DNA from: Desulfofustis sp.
GTDB taxonomy: Bacteria; Desulfobacterota; Desulfobulbia; Desulfobulbales; Desulfocapsaceae
Direction of reading: 5' to 3'
DNA length: 5,013 bases
Assembly: GCA_030145365.1 (NCBI GenBank)
Contig: JAQYVS010000062.1
Coordinates: 1-5,013, forward strand
The position numbers and the translations under genes are program-made. Below the pieces are notes generated by a model, which was not told the origin of the DNA, did no database searches, and saw only the letters and a program-made list of their open reading frames with translations. This document shows, one piece after another, positions 1-5,013 of this stretch. The first letter of the stretch is position 1. Each line of letters opens with the position of its first letter.

Positions 1-435
1 ATCATCATAAAACGTTGAACTTTTGCCAGTGCTTTGTGTTTCACCTTTTGCCTTATCTATCAGATCGCGATATTCAGCGGTATCCAGATAGCGGGTTTTT
101 TCGTCAAGATCTTCTTCCTCACCCCCGGCAAGTTGTTGATCGATGTCTGAACGATCAAAAATCAGGGTATGTTTGCCAACCAGAATTGCATCGTCATTTC
201 TCAAACCGTGGGTCGAGACAAGTTTTTCGTTCACAAAGGTCCCGTTTGTACTTCCCAGATCTTTAATAATGAAGCTCGCTGAAACCGAATCAATTCGGGC
301 GTGGGTACCGGAAACAGCCAAATTGTCGATAACGATATCGTTGGCATCGTTGCGACCGATGGTGATACTTTGACCGATACCTATCGGAAACTTATCCAAC
401 ACGGTATCTTTGTATTTTAATATGATTACAGGCAT
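1..435 (-). CDS. FHA-domain protein, N-terminal 145 codons (3' end of gene outside window)
   Basis: Reading the minus strand from the ATG at 435-433 gives 145 uninterrupted codons to the window edge, so the C-terminus is missing. Residues 1 to about 95 form a Forkhead-associated domain, a beta-sandwich that binds phosphothreonine peptides. The family's conserved residues are visible: the IGR turn (residues 26-28), VSGTH (41-45, keeping the Ser and His of the usual SRxH motif but with Gly for Arg), and GSTNGT (61-66). An acidic linker follows (EEEDLDE, 106-112), then KTRYLDT at 113-119, which leads into a probably helical stretch. The usual role is phosphorylation-dependent protein recruitment in the cytoplasm; the partner cannot be read here. 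Ribosome binding is weak (GGGAAAA about 10 bases upstream), but a TATAAT box lies 48 bases upstream. The domain assignment is firm; the biological role and full length are unknown. Confidence 0.93.
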   Translation of the reverse strand, partial: MPVIILKYKDTVLDKFPIGIGQSITIGRNDANDIVIDNLAVSGTHARIDSVSASFIIKDLGSTNGTFVNEKLVSTHGLRNDDAILVGKHTLIFDRSDIDQQLAGGEEEDLDEKTRYLDTAEYRDLIDKAKGETQSTGKSSTFYDD

Positions 436-482
436 CTCAGTTTTCCCGGTAATGTGGCATTAATAATGGTAACGCCCAACAC

Positions 483-524
483 ATTATATCGCTTATTTCG
501 ATAAAGCTACCATATTTCTGTCAA
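483..524 (-). promoter_or_regulatory. Candidate promoter(s) of the FHA gene
   Basis: On the minus strand a perfect TATAAT lies at 488-483 and a perfect TTGACA at 524-519. They are 30 bases apart, too far to form one sigma70 promoter. The TATAAT box probably acts with a poor -35, or the TTGACA belongs to a second start. Initiation from the TATAAT would leave a leader of about 40 bases before the ATG at 435. Confidence 0.5.
491..507. repeat. Imperfect dyad upstream of the FHA -10 box
   Basis: GCTTAT (491-496) and ATAAAGC (501-507) are complementary apart from one bulged A, around a TTCG centre. The dyad sits just upstream of the leftward TATAAT, where a regulator could bind. It could equally be chance in AT-rich DNA. 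Confidence 0.3.
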
Positions 525-685
525 TCTTTTCAATGGTTTTAGACTCCAATCTTCACCGGGGCCGAATCTCCCGTGATGGTAGGTACTGTTTCCAATAGTA
601 AAATTGAATAGAAGGCCGTAGTGAAGAGGCCGGAGGTGGTTGATCACCTTTCGATGATGTTTATAGTTCGATTGATTTCAGATGA

Positions 686-714
686 TTGACCCTTTTTAAA
701 GCGTGTTGTACCAT
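686..714 (+). promoter_or_regulatory. Alternative sigma70-like promoter for the DUF2237 operon
   Basis: TTGACC (686-691) and TACCAT (709-714) are 17 bases apart and match the sigma70 consensus at 5 and 4 of 6 positions. Starting here would give a leader of about 85 bases that includes the palindrome at 748-760. This is a weaker or equal alternative to the pair at 740-770. Confidence 0.3.
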
Positions 715-739
715 TGCCAATGATGTGAAGGCCTTATTC

Positions 740-770
740 TTGGCAGACTGTATCGTACAGATTGCACAAT
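740..770 (+). promoter_or_regulatory. Candidate promoter of the DUF2237 operon with palindrome in a 19-base spacer
   Basis: TTGGCA (740-745, 5 of 6 matches to the -35 consensus) is followed after 19 bases by CACAAT (765-770, 4 of 6 to the -10). The spacer contains the palindrome CTGTA-TCG-TACAG. A long spacer with a centred dyad is the arrangement known for MerR-family promoters. No regulator gene is visible in the window, so this is inference. Transcription would begin near 777, about 30 bases before the ATG at 807. Confidence 0.35.
748..760. repeat. Perfect interrupted palindrome, candidate operator
   Basis: CTGTA (748-752), TCG, TACAG (756-760) form perfect 5-base arms. The symmetry resumes with CA at 744-745 and TG at 763-764, giving 7 of 9 pairs overall. 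It lies 46 bases before the ATG of the DUF2237 gene and is the clearest symmetric element in the intergenic region. Confidence 0.45.
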
Positions 771-806
771 TAAGTAGTTGAAAAACTGTTAAATTTGGTT
801 ATCAAA

Positions 807-1181
807 ATGACTGAACATAAAAATGTACTTGGCTCTGCTCTAGAAATCTGCAGCCTCGAGCCATTGACGGGTTTCACCCGTGAAGGCAGTTGCAAGGTTA
901 CCAAGGAAGATGTTGGTGTGCATGGGGTGTGTGTTGTTGTTACCGAGGAATTCCTGGAATTTTCAAAACGTGTCGGTAACGATCTCAGTACTCCGATGGA
1001 GATGTACGGTTTTCAAGGGCTCAAGCCGGGAGACCGCTGGTGCCTGTGTGCTCCTCGCTGGCAGCAGGCTTTGGAGCATGAGATGGCTCCCGAGGTAGAT
1101 CTGATGGCCACCCATGAATCGGCTCTGGACTATTCCTCACTTGTGGATTTATTGCGTCATTCCATCGGTACCACTACTTGA
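807..1181 (+). CDS. DUF2237 family protein
   Basis: This 124-residue protein matches the DUF2237 family of small, cytoplasmic-looking bacterial proteins over its whole length. Family blocks are NVLGSALEICS (residues 6-16), PLTGFTREGSC (19-29), EDVGVHGVCVVVTEEFLEFS (34-53), GNDLSTP (57-63), YGFQGLKPGDRWCLC (67-81) and ATHESALDY (101-109). Cysteines at 15, 29, 42, 79 and 81 and the Arg-Trp pair near 77 might form a metal or active site, but no reaction is established for the family to my knowledge. I chose the ATG at 807 because homology begins at once after it. A TTG at 795 would add only four residues, and neither start has a strong ribosome binding site. The gene ends with a double stop, TGATAA. 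It is the first gene of a likely three-gene operon, 63 bases before the next. Family call firm, function unknown. Confidence 0.92.
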   Translation: MTEHKNVLGSALEICSLEPLTGFTREGSCKVTKEDVGVHGVCVVVTEEFLEFSKRVGNDLSTPMEMYGFQGLKPGDRWCLCAPRWQQALEHEMAPEVDLMATHESALDYSSLVDLLRHSIGTTT

Positions 1182-1244
1182 TAATCTGCTCTGGCCTTGG
1201 CATATCTATGCATGCACATGTAGCAGGACAATAACGAAAAGATT

Positions 1245-2534
1245 ATGGATAGATTATTGATCATTGTTGTTTCGGCTTCGTTGGGGGTAGGCTTCTTTTT
1301 TTGGTTCTCCCGGGCGATCAACAAGCAATCCGTTAAGAACTTTGTATTTGCTCATCAGTGGCTGCTGCACCCCAACGCAATTTGTTATTGGCGGGCAGCA
1401 ATGGCAGCGGTTGCCTTCCTGCTTTATTTCTTCCTCGGTTATCAGAGTGTCGCCATACCTATTTTTACTTTTGCCGCAATACTTGATGGTGTGGATGGAG
1501 TCGTTGCCAGAAAGTGTAATCTGGGATCAAAGTTGGGTGAGTGGCTCGATCCGTTATGCGATAAGTTTACCTATCTGCCGGCGCTGATCGGGTTTGCCTA
1601 TGGGGGTATTATTTCCTCTACCCTGGTCTGGATTCTTGTGGCAATAGAGTTGTTCGGACAATTCTTTGCTCGAAGAATTCTTGATCTGCTCAAAACCTCG
1701 GGAGCAGCGAATAACTTCGGAAAAATCAAGGCGATAATCTGTTTCGGCCTGGTAATTTTCTGTGCTCTGCTTGACGACATTCCCGCTGTCTATGATATCG
1801 GCGACGAGGTACTGATCGCCTGTATCATCCTCGCTTCGGCTTCAATCGTATTTAAGTTTGTCCCCAATCACTACTATGCAGATATTCTGTCTACCCTGAA
1901 CTTCTGCTGCGGTATTAGCGCTCTCGTTTTGACTTATCATGGATATTTTGCCTGGGCGATCTTTATCATCATTATTGGGCAGTTGTTTGACTTGTTTGAC
2001 GGGAGAATGGCAGAGAAACACGGGGGCACCAAATATGGGCCATATCTTGACGATATTGCAGACTTTGTCAGTTTCGGTCTGGCACCTGCCTACGTCATTA
2101 TTAAAATGGGCGGCTCACTGGCCTGGATTATTGCTGTCATCTATATTTGCGGGGTTGCCTACCGCCTCATTCGGTTTGTGGCGGTGGATAAGAATCGGAC
2201 GGATCTGCCGGCAGGTATCTTTAACGGACTTCCCAGCCCTGCCGGAGCATTGATTGTTCTCGGCGGTGCCTTGGTTGCGCCGCCAACAATACTCTGGGTA
2301 ATTGCCCTGATATCGGTCGGCTTGATGATCAGCCATATTCGGTTTGCCCATTTTGGCAGGGTCCTTTTAAAACACATCCCGAGGCCGTTGTTTTATTTCA
2401 TGAGTTCGGTGATGATCGTGACCATCTCCTTCGTCTTGAAAACGAAAAACGTGCAGATGTTTGGCTATCTGATCCTCTGTTCGGTTCTGCTCTATTTACT
2501 TGTCGGAAAGAAATGGTCTCACAAATCTTCTTAA
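1245..2534 (+). CDS. Tandem two-domain CDP-alcohol phosphatidyltransferase (PgsA-like plus PssA-like halves)
   Basis: This 429-residue polytopic inner-membrane protein has about 12 hydrophobic segments. CDP-alcohol phosphatidyltransferases transfer a phosphatidyl group from a CDP-linked lipid to an alcohol and are normally a single domain of roughly 180-250 residues; here there are two. Domain 1 (about 38-205) has the exact family signature D-x2-DG-x2-AR-x8-G-x3-D-x3-D: D81, D84, G85, A88, R89, G98, D102, D106. It also has an entry HPNAICYWR (42-50) and a DPLCDK ending typical of PgsA-like enzymes, which use glycerol 3-phosphate. Domain 2 (about 213-400) has D249, D252, G253, A256, G265, D269 and D273, then VSFGLAP (275-281) and FNGLPSPAGA (326-335), typical of PssA phosphatidylserine synthases. 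In domain 2 the usual Arg is E257 and the spacer before G265 is 7 residues, not 8. A bifunctional enzyme is plausible; substrates are inferred. The ATG at 1245 has only a weak Shine-Dalgarno (AGGAC at 1225-1229). Confidence 0.9.
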   Translation: MDRLLIIVVSASLGVGFFFWFSRAINKQSVKNFVFAHQWLLHPNAICYWRAAMAAVAFLLYFFLGYQSVAIPIFTFAAILDGVDGVVARKCNLGSKLGEWLDPLCDKFTYLPALIGFAYGGIISSTLVWILVAIELFGQFFARRILDLLKTSGAANNFGKIKAIICFGLVIFCALLDDIPAVYDIGDEVLIACIILASASIVFKFVPNHYYADILSTLNFCCGISALVLTYHGYFAWAIFIIIIGQLFDLFDGRMAEKHGGTKYGPYLDDIADFVSFGLAPAYVIIKMGGSLAWIIAVIYICGVAYRLIRFVAVDKNRTDLPAGIFNGLPSPAGALIVLGGALVAPPTILWVIALISVGLMISHIRFAHFGRVLLKHIPRPLFYFMSSVMIVTISFVLKTKNVQMFGYLILCSVLLYLLVGKKWSHKSS

Positions 2535-2571
2535 CCCGGTTGTTCAACTCTCGTATCGAAAGCATATTCAC

Positions 2572-3813
2572 GTGCTGAAGCTCAGAAAAATTATTGTTGT
2601 TGGAGGCGGTGCATCCGGTCTCATGGCAGCCGGAAGAGCGGCTGAATGCGGGGCTGAGGTCATGTTGCTGGAGAAGATGGCAACACCAGCGAGAAAGATT
2701 CGGATTACCGGCAAGGGACGCTGTAATTTGTCAAATACGGCTGATATTTCCGATTTTATAACACATTTCGGCACATCAGGAAGATTTCTCAGACAGGTCT
2801 TTGGACAATTTTTTTCCGGCGAGCTCACAGAATTTTTAGCCTCACACGGCATGGCCGTTACCGTTGAGCGCGGTGGCAGGATATTTCCATCACATGCCGA
2901 TGCTCCGGCCGTCGCCCGGGTACTCATTGATTGGTGTAAAAGTGTGGGAGTCAAAATTCTACCCACGCATCCGGTGAGTGAACTGATTATCACAGGTGAA
3001 ATGGTTAGCGGAGTTGTCTGCAATAAAAAAATCATTTCAGCTGATAGTGTTATTCTGGCCACCGGCGGTAAGAGCTATCCGCGCACTGGGTCAACGGGAG
3101 ATGGCTACAAATTGGCTGAGTCTGCAGGCCACACCCTGGTTCCCGTGAGTCCGTCCCTTGTTCCACTTATGGCAGATAAGGCGGTTGTCAAGGAGTTGGC
3201 CGGCCTCGAATTGAAAAACATCAAAGCGAGATTATATATCAATCTCAAGAAGAAGAAAGAAGCCTTTGGGGAACTCATTTTCACTCATGCAGGGCTTTCG
3301 GGGCCGATCATTCTCACCATGAGTTCCATAGTGGTTGAAGCTTTGAAAGAACATAAGCAGGTCGCCATACACCTTGATTTAAAACCGGCCCTTGATGATA
3401 AAAAACTGGATGCCAGGCTTCTGCGAGATAGAGGTAACCGAGGAAATGAGCCAATGCATTCGGTACTGCGCGGCTTACTGCCTCAGCCATTGGTCGCCGT
3501 GTGTCTGAATGAAACAGAGATTGATCCTGAAGTGGCGGCAAACCAGCTTAATGCTGAAAAAAGAAAAAAACTGCGATACTGGTTAAAGGATTTTCGATTT
3601 AAAATCACCGGGCATAGCTCTTTTGATGAGGCCATTATAACTAACGGCGGAGTTGCTACCCGGGAAATCGAACCCAGGACCATGGAGTCAAAAAAGACCA
3701 GAGGTCTGTATCTTGTAGGTGAACTGCTTGATATTCAGGCAGAAACCGGCGGCTATAATTTACAGGCAGCTTTTAGTACCGGCTGGGTAGCCGGTCAGTC
3801 CGCTGCACTCTGA
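2572..3813 (+). CDS. NAD(P)/FAD-dependent oxidoreductase, HI0933 / BaiN / YhiN family
   Basis: The product is a 413-residue flavoprotein, the usual length for this family. The N-terminus carries a Rossmann dinucleotide motif, IVVGGGASGL (residues 8-17), ending at an acidic Glu in LLEK (32-35), followed by the family block RKIRITGKGRCNLSN (41-55). ILATGGKSYPRTGSTGDGY (161-179) is the second FAD-contacting region. FTHAGLSGP (237-245) and the C-terminal blocks ITNGGV (356-361), RTMESK (369-374) and VGELLDIQAETGGYNLQ (382-398) are diagnostic. Members are annotated variously as BaiN-like reductases or aminoacetone oxidase-family enzymes; the substrate here is unknown. The frame is open from a TTG at 2500, but that start would overlap the upstream gene by 35 bases and add a 24-residue tail the family lacks. 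I prefer the GTG at 2572, which places the Rossmann motif near residue 8 and leaves a 37-base gap. It is the last gene of the rightward operon; no clear terminator follows. Confidence 0.93.
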   Translation: MLKLRKIIVVGGGASGLMAAGRAAECGAEVMLLEKMATPARKIRITGKGRCNLSNTADISDFITHFGTSGRFLRQVFGQFFSGELTEFLASHGMAVTVERGGRIFPSHADAPAVARVLIDWCKSVGVKILPTHPVSELIITGEMVSGVVCNKKIISADSVILATGGKSYPRTGSTGDGYKLAESAGHTLVPVSPSLVPLMADKAVVKELAGLELKNIKARLYINLKKKKEAFGELIFTHAGLSGPIILTMSSIVVEALKEHKQVAIHLDLKPALDDKKLDARLLRDRGNRGNEPMHSVLRGLLPQPLVAVCLNETEIDPEVAANQLNAEKRKKLRYWLKDFRFKITGHSSFDEAIITNGGVATREIEPRTMESKKTRGLYLVGELLDIQAETGGYNLQAAFSTGWVAGQSAAL

Positions 3814-3853
3814 TGATTGTCCTGAAACAAAATGAGCAGTTGCAGCTTCCAGG
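3814..3853. other. Convergent gap without a recognisable terminator
   Basis: Only 40 bases separate the stops of the flavoprotein gene and the 104-residue gene. I see no GC-rich hairpin followed by a T run on either strand. Termination may be Rho-dependent or the transcripts may overlap. Confidence 0.45.
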
Positions 3854-4168
3854 CTAAAGAATCTTATCTCTAATCTTTTCCCAAACGGCGGCCACCCCTT
3901 CGGCAAACCCTGCAGCATAACCATCGAGATTGAAAGTTTTTCCTAGATCGGTGGACAACCTTGAGGCTGATTCTTCGATTAAGGACCATAACTCAGGGTC
4001 CATCTCGTTGATCGTTTTTTTAAAGGAGTCAAAACTGATCGGTACCGCCTTGCGTACCAGGTGCAAATCACTGATACCAATGAATGGATCGTAGTTGATT
4101 TGTTCGTTTCTAATATATCGTTCAGCGTCTTTTTTACCGGCTTCGATAGATTGTGTTAACTCTTTCAT
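3854..4168 (-). CDS. Hypothetical protein, 104 residues, unrecognised
   Basis: I do not recognise this family. The protein is charged, soluble in appearance and probably mostly helical. Helical stretches are likely at 1-22, 45-72 and 82-103, with a Gly/Ala patch GYAAGFAEGVAAVWEKI (83-99) suited to helix packing. It has no cysteine, signal peptide or membrane segment. The ATG at 4168-4166 has a reasonable ribosome binding site, AAAAGAG, at 4182-4176 with 7 bases of spacing, which supports expression. It is the last gene of the leftward cluster, 65 bases after the 87-residue gene, and its TAG stop lies 40 bases from the stop of the convergent flavoprotein gene. Being downstream of a phospholipase A2-like gene, it could be a partner or immunity protein, but that is conjecture. 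Confidence 0.72.
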   Translation of the reverse strand: MKELTQSIEAGKKDAERYIRNEQINYDPFIGISDLHLVRKAVPISFDSFKKTINEMDPELWSLIEESASRLSTDLGKTFNLDGYAAGFAEGVAAVWEKIRDKIL

Positions 4169-4175
4169 GTATGAA

Positions 4176-4182
4176 CTCTTTT
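4176..4182 (-). promoter_or_regulatory. Ribosome binding site of the 104-residue gene
   Basis: AAAAGAG on the minus strand lies 7 bases before the ATG at 4168. It is among the better Shine-Dalgarno-like sequences in the window and supports this start. Confidence 0.5.
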
Positions 4183-4233
4183 AAAATGACAGTTAGCGTA
4201 TGAAGTTCCCGGCTAAAGGAACCAGTCAATATC

Positions 4234-4497
4234 TTAGATGAGTCCCCAACGTCCTGGGTTCGGACCGAATAGGTCCCAATTTTCCTCCAGATATTCTGAA
4301 AACCATTCCTGAAATCTTAGATCGGGGCGGTTACCGGAAAACGGGAAACTGAGGTAAAACCGGGCACAGCCGTACCGATCCGGTTTTCGGCTTATCCGCA
4401 TGGGAGGATAATTCTGCTTTGCCTGGACAAGCAGCTCATCTACACGATCGATATCTTCCAGTGGTACCGTGAGGTTAAAACAATATTCCCTGCTCAT
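4234..4497 (-). CDS. Hypothetical protein, 87 residues, unrecognised
   Basis: I do not recognise this family. The apparent layout is strand-helix-strand-strand-helix: EYCFNLTVP (4-12), an acidic helix LEDIDRVDELLVQAKQ (13-28), an RISRKPDRYGCARFYLSFPF hairpin (34-53), then a helix rich in aromatics, RFQEWFSEYLEENWDLF (61-77), and a glycine-rich tail. It is small, soluble and rich in Trp, Tyr and Phe. The ATG at 4497-4495 begins 5 bases after the TGA of the phospholipase A2-like gene and has no good ribosome binding site of its own. Translational coupling to the upstream gene is therefore likely, so the two probably act together. Compact proteins encoded directly behind an enzyme-like gene are often partners or immunity proteins, but nothing here proves it. 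Confidence 0.72.
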   Translation of the reverse strand: MSREYCFNLTVPLEDIDRVDELLVQAKQNYPPMRISRKPDRYGCARFYLSFPFSGNRPDLRFQEWFSEYLEENWDLFGPNPGRWGLI

Positions 4498-4502
4498 GGG
4501 TA

Positions 4503-5013
4503 TCAGTCACATTGGGGCCAACCATATCCCCACCGCCATGGTAATCCGGTACATGGGACGCCTCCTAAGCGTACCGCACGATACATAAGATCGCCAATGG
4601 TCTGGTAGATTTGGCTGACGTCTTCTAATGAGAGTTCATATCCTACACTTAATTCGGGAGCACGCTGAATCCCGGTTTCGATAACACAGACCCGGAGTTC
4701 CTCATCGGCTCGTTTACGTGCCAGAAAACTCATGGTGGCAGTAGGATGAGCCGATCCAGCTGTGTGGTATTGCTTATCGTGGTCTATGCAGCAGGATTCC
4801 CAGGGGGGGAGGTCACCGTGGGTTTTTCTGATCTGGTCAATGGAGTCTGCCAGATATTTCCAGCCCACGGAAAGCCCGCCGCTACAGCCATCGGTAGTAA
4901 ACTCAGCCAGGCTGTTCTCAGGGTTCTGCTTCTGGACCAACAGCTGTTCATGTCTGCCCAGCTCCAGTTTCCACTCCAGATTGTCAAGCATTGAAGTAGA
5001 GTCGCCCGGCTCT
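4503..5013 (-). CDS. Phospholipase A2-like protein, 5' end probably outside window
   Basis: Numbering from the ATG at 4991-4989, FTTDGCSGG (31-39) followed by PPWESCCIDHDKQYH (62-76) resembles the phospholipase A2 arrangement: a glycine-containing calcium loop, then CCxxHDxxY with the catalytic His-Asp pair (H71, D72). The acidic D97 in RADEELRVCV (95-104) could be the Asp that orients the His in such enzymes. Paired cysteines C67 and C68, plus C36, C102, C147 and C161, could form disulfides, which suggests an extracytoplasmic site. Phospholipase A2 enzymes cleave the sn-2 acyl ester of phospholipids; activity here is inferred from motifs only. The frame stays open upstream of that ATG to the window edge (EPGDSTS precedes it), and no ribosome binding site precedes the ATG, so the true start is probably further right. 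A signal peptide or a larger N-terminal domain may be missing. It heads the leftward cluster. Confidence 0.7.
   Translation of the reverse strand, partial: EPGDSTSMLDNLEWKLELGRHEQLLVQKQNPENSLAEFTTDGCSGGLSVGWKYLADSIDQIRKTHGDLPPWESCCIDHDKQYHTAGSAHPTATMSFLARKRADEELRVCVIETGIQRAPELSVGYELSLEDVSQIYQTIGDLMYRAVRLGGVPCTGLPWRWGYGWPQCD

Larger units (their letters stand above)
436..806. other. Divergent intergenic region with promoters for both flanking genes
   Basis: This 371-base gap separates the leftward FHA gene from the rightward DUF2237 gene. I find no credible reading frame in it. It holds a good -10 box for the FHA gene near 485, a dyad at 491-507, a small stem (AGGTG at 634-638 with CACCT at 645-649), a sigma70-like TTGACC/TACCAT pair at 686-714, and a perfect 13-base interrupted palindrome at 748-760. 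The stretch 530-680 otherwise shows nothing I can name. A small RNA cannot be excluded by eye. Confidence 0.7.

Noticed and set aside
15..373. Two plus-strand open frames opposite the FHA gene.
   Set aside because: They are antisense shadows of a clear FHA domain on the minus strand and show no family motifs.
633..650. Stem AGGTG/CACCT as an intrinsic terminator.
   Set aside because: The stem is only five pairs with no following T run, and no gene ends nearby.
748..760. LexA-type SOS box reading of the CTGT...ACAG palindrome.
   Set aside because: Only 5 bases separate CTGT and ACAG, against 8 in the known gammaproteobacterial LexA box, and the downstream genes are not SOS-like.
741..768. 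Possible sigma54 promoter from TGGCA and TTGCA elements.
   Set aside because: The GG and GC elements are about 20 bases apart, whereas sigma54 promoters need about 10.
2500..2571. TTG start at 2500 for the flavoprotein, adding 24 residues.
   Set aside because: It would overlap the upstream gene by 35 bases and the added tail precedes the point where family homology begins. The GTG at 2572 fits the Rossmann motif position.
2568..3062. A 164-codon minus-strand open frame.
   Set aside because: It is antisense to the conserved N-terminal half of the flavoprotein and has no recognisable motif.
4205..4222. Hairpin GTTCC/GGAAC between the two small orphan genes as a terminator.
   Set aside because: The stem is short, the loop is 8 bases and no T run follows on either strand.
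4746..4994. An 82-codon plus-strand open frame near the right edge.
   Set aside because: It lies opposite the PLA2-like motif region and is best explained as a shadow.
1..5013. A type VI secretion locus, suggested by an FHA protein and a lipase-like gene in the same window.
   Set aside because: No Tss, Hcp or VgrG component is present, the two genes are 4 kb apart with unrelated genes between them, and FHA domains are common outside secretion systems.

Overview
The window looks like ordinary chromosomal DNA from a Gram-negative bacterium of moderate GC content. The FHA protein style, the fused CDP-alcohol phosphatidyltransferase and the codon use suggest a Desulfobacterota-type (deltaproteobacterial) source. 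That taxonomic call is inference from impressions of gene content, not something the sequence proves. I see no rRNA, tRNA, CRISPR array or transposase.

Layout. (1) At the left edge, on the minus strand, lies the first 145 codons of an FHA-domain (phosphothreonine-reader) protein; its C-terminus is outside the window. (2) A 371-base divergent intergenic region (436-806) follows, with a convincing -10 box for the FHA gene and a palindrome-containing candidate promoter for the rightward genes. (3) On the plus strand, three genes run in a probable operon: a DUF2237 protein (807-1181), a 429-residue membrane protein made of two tandem CDP-alcohol phosphatidyltransferase domains (1245-2534), and an HI0933/BaiN/YhiN-family flavoprotein (2572-3813). 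(4) Converging on these from the right edge is a minus-strand cluster: a phospholipase A2-like protein whose reading frame stays open past the window edge (4503-5013), an 87-residue orphan starting 5 bases after it (4234-4497), and a 104-residue orphan (3854-4168).

How the genes may work together. The double-domain enzyme is the most notable gene. Its first half carries a complete CDP-alcohol phosphatidyltransferase signature with PgsA-like context, and its second half has PssA-like features with all four metal-binding aspartates. One polypeptide may therefore make two phospholipid precursors from CDP-diacylglycerol. The flavoprotein and DUF2237 genes beside it have no proven link to lipid synthesis. 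The minus-strand cluster could be a small lipase-like cassette, or the tail of a larger secreted or toxin-type protein with candidate partner or immunity proteins. The window does not contain enough of the first gene to decide.
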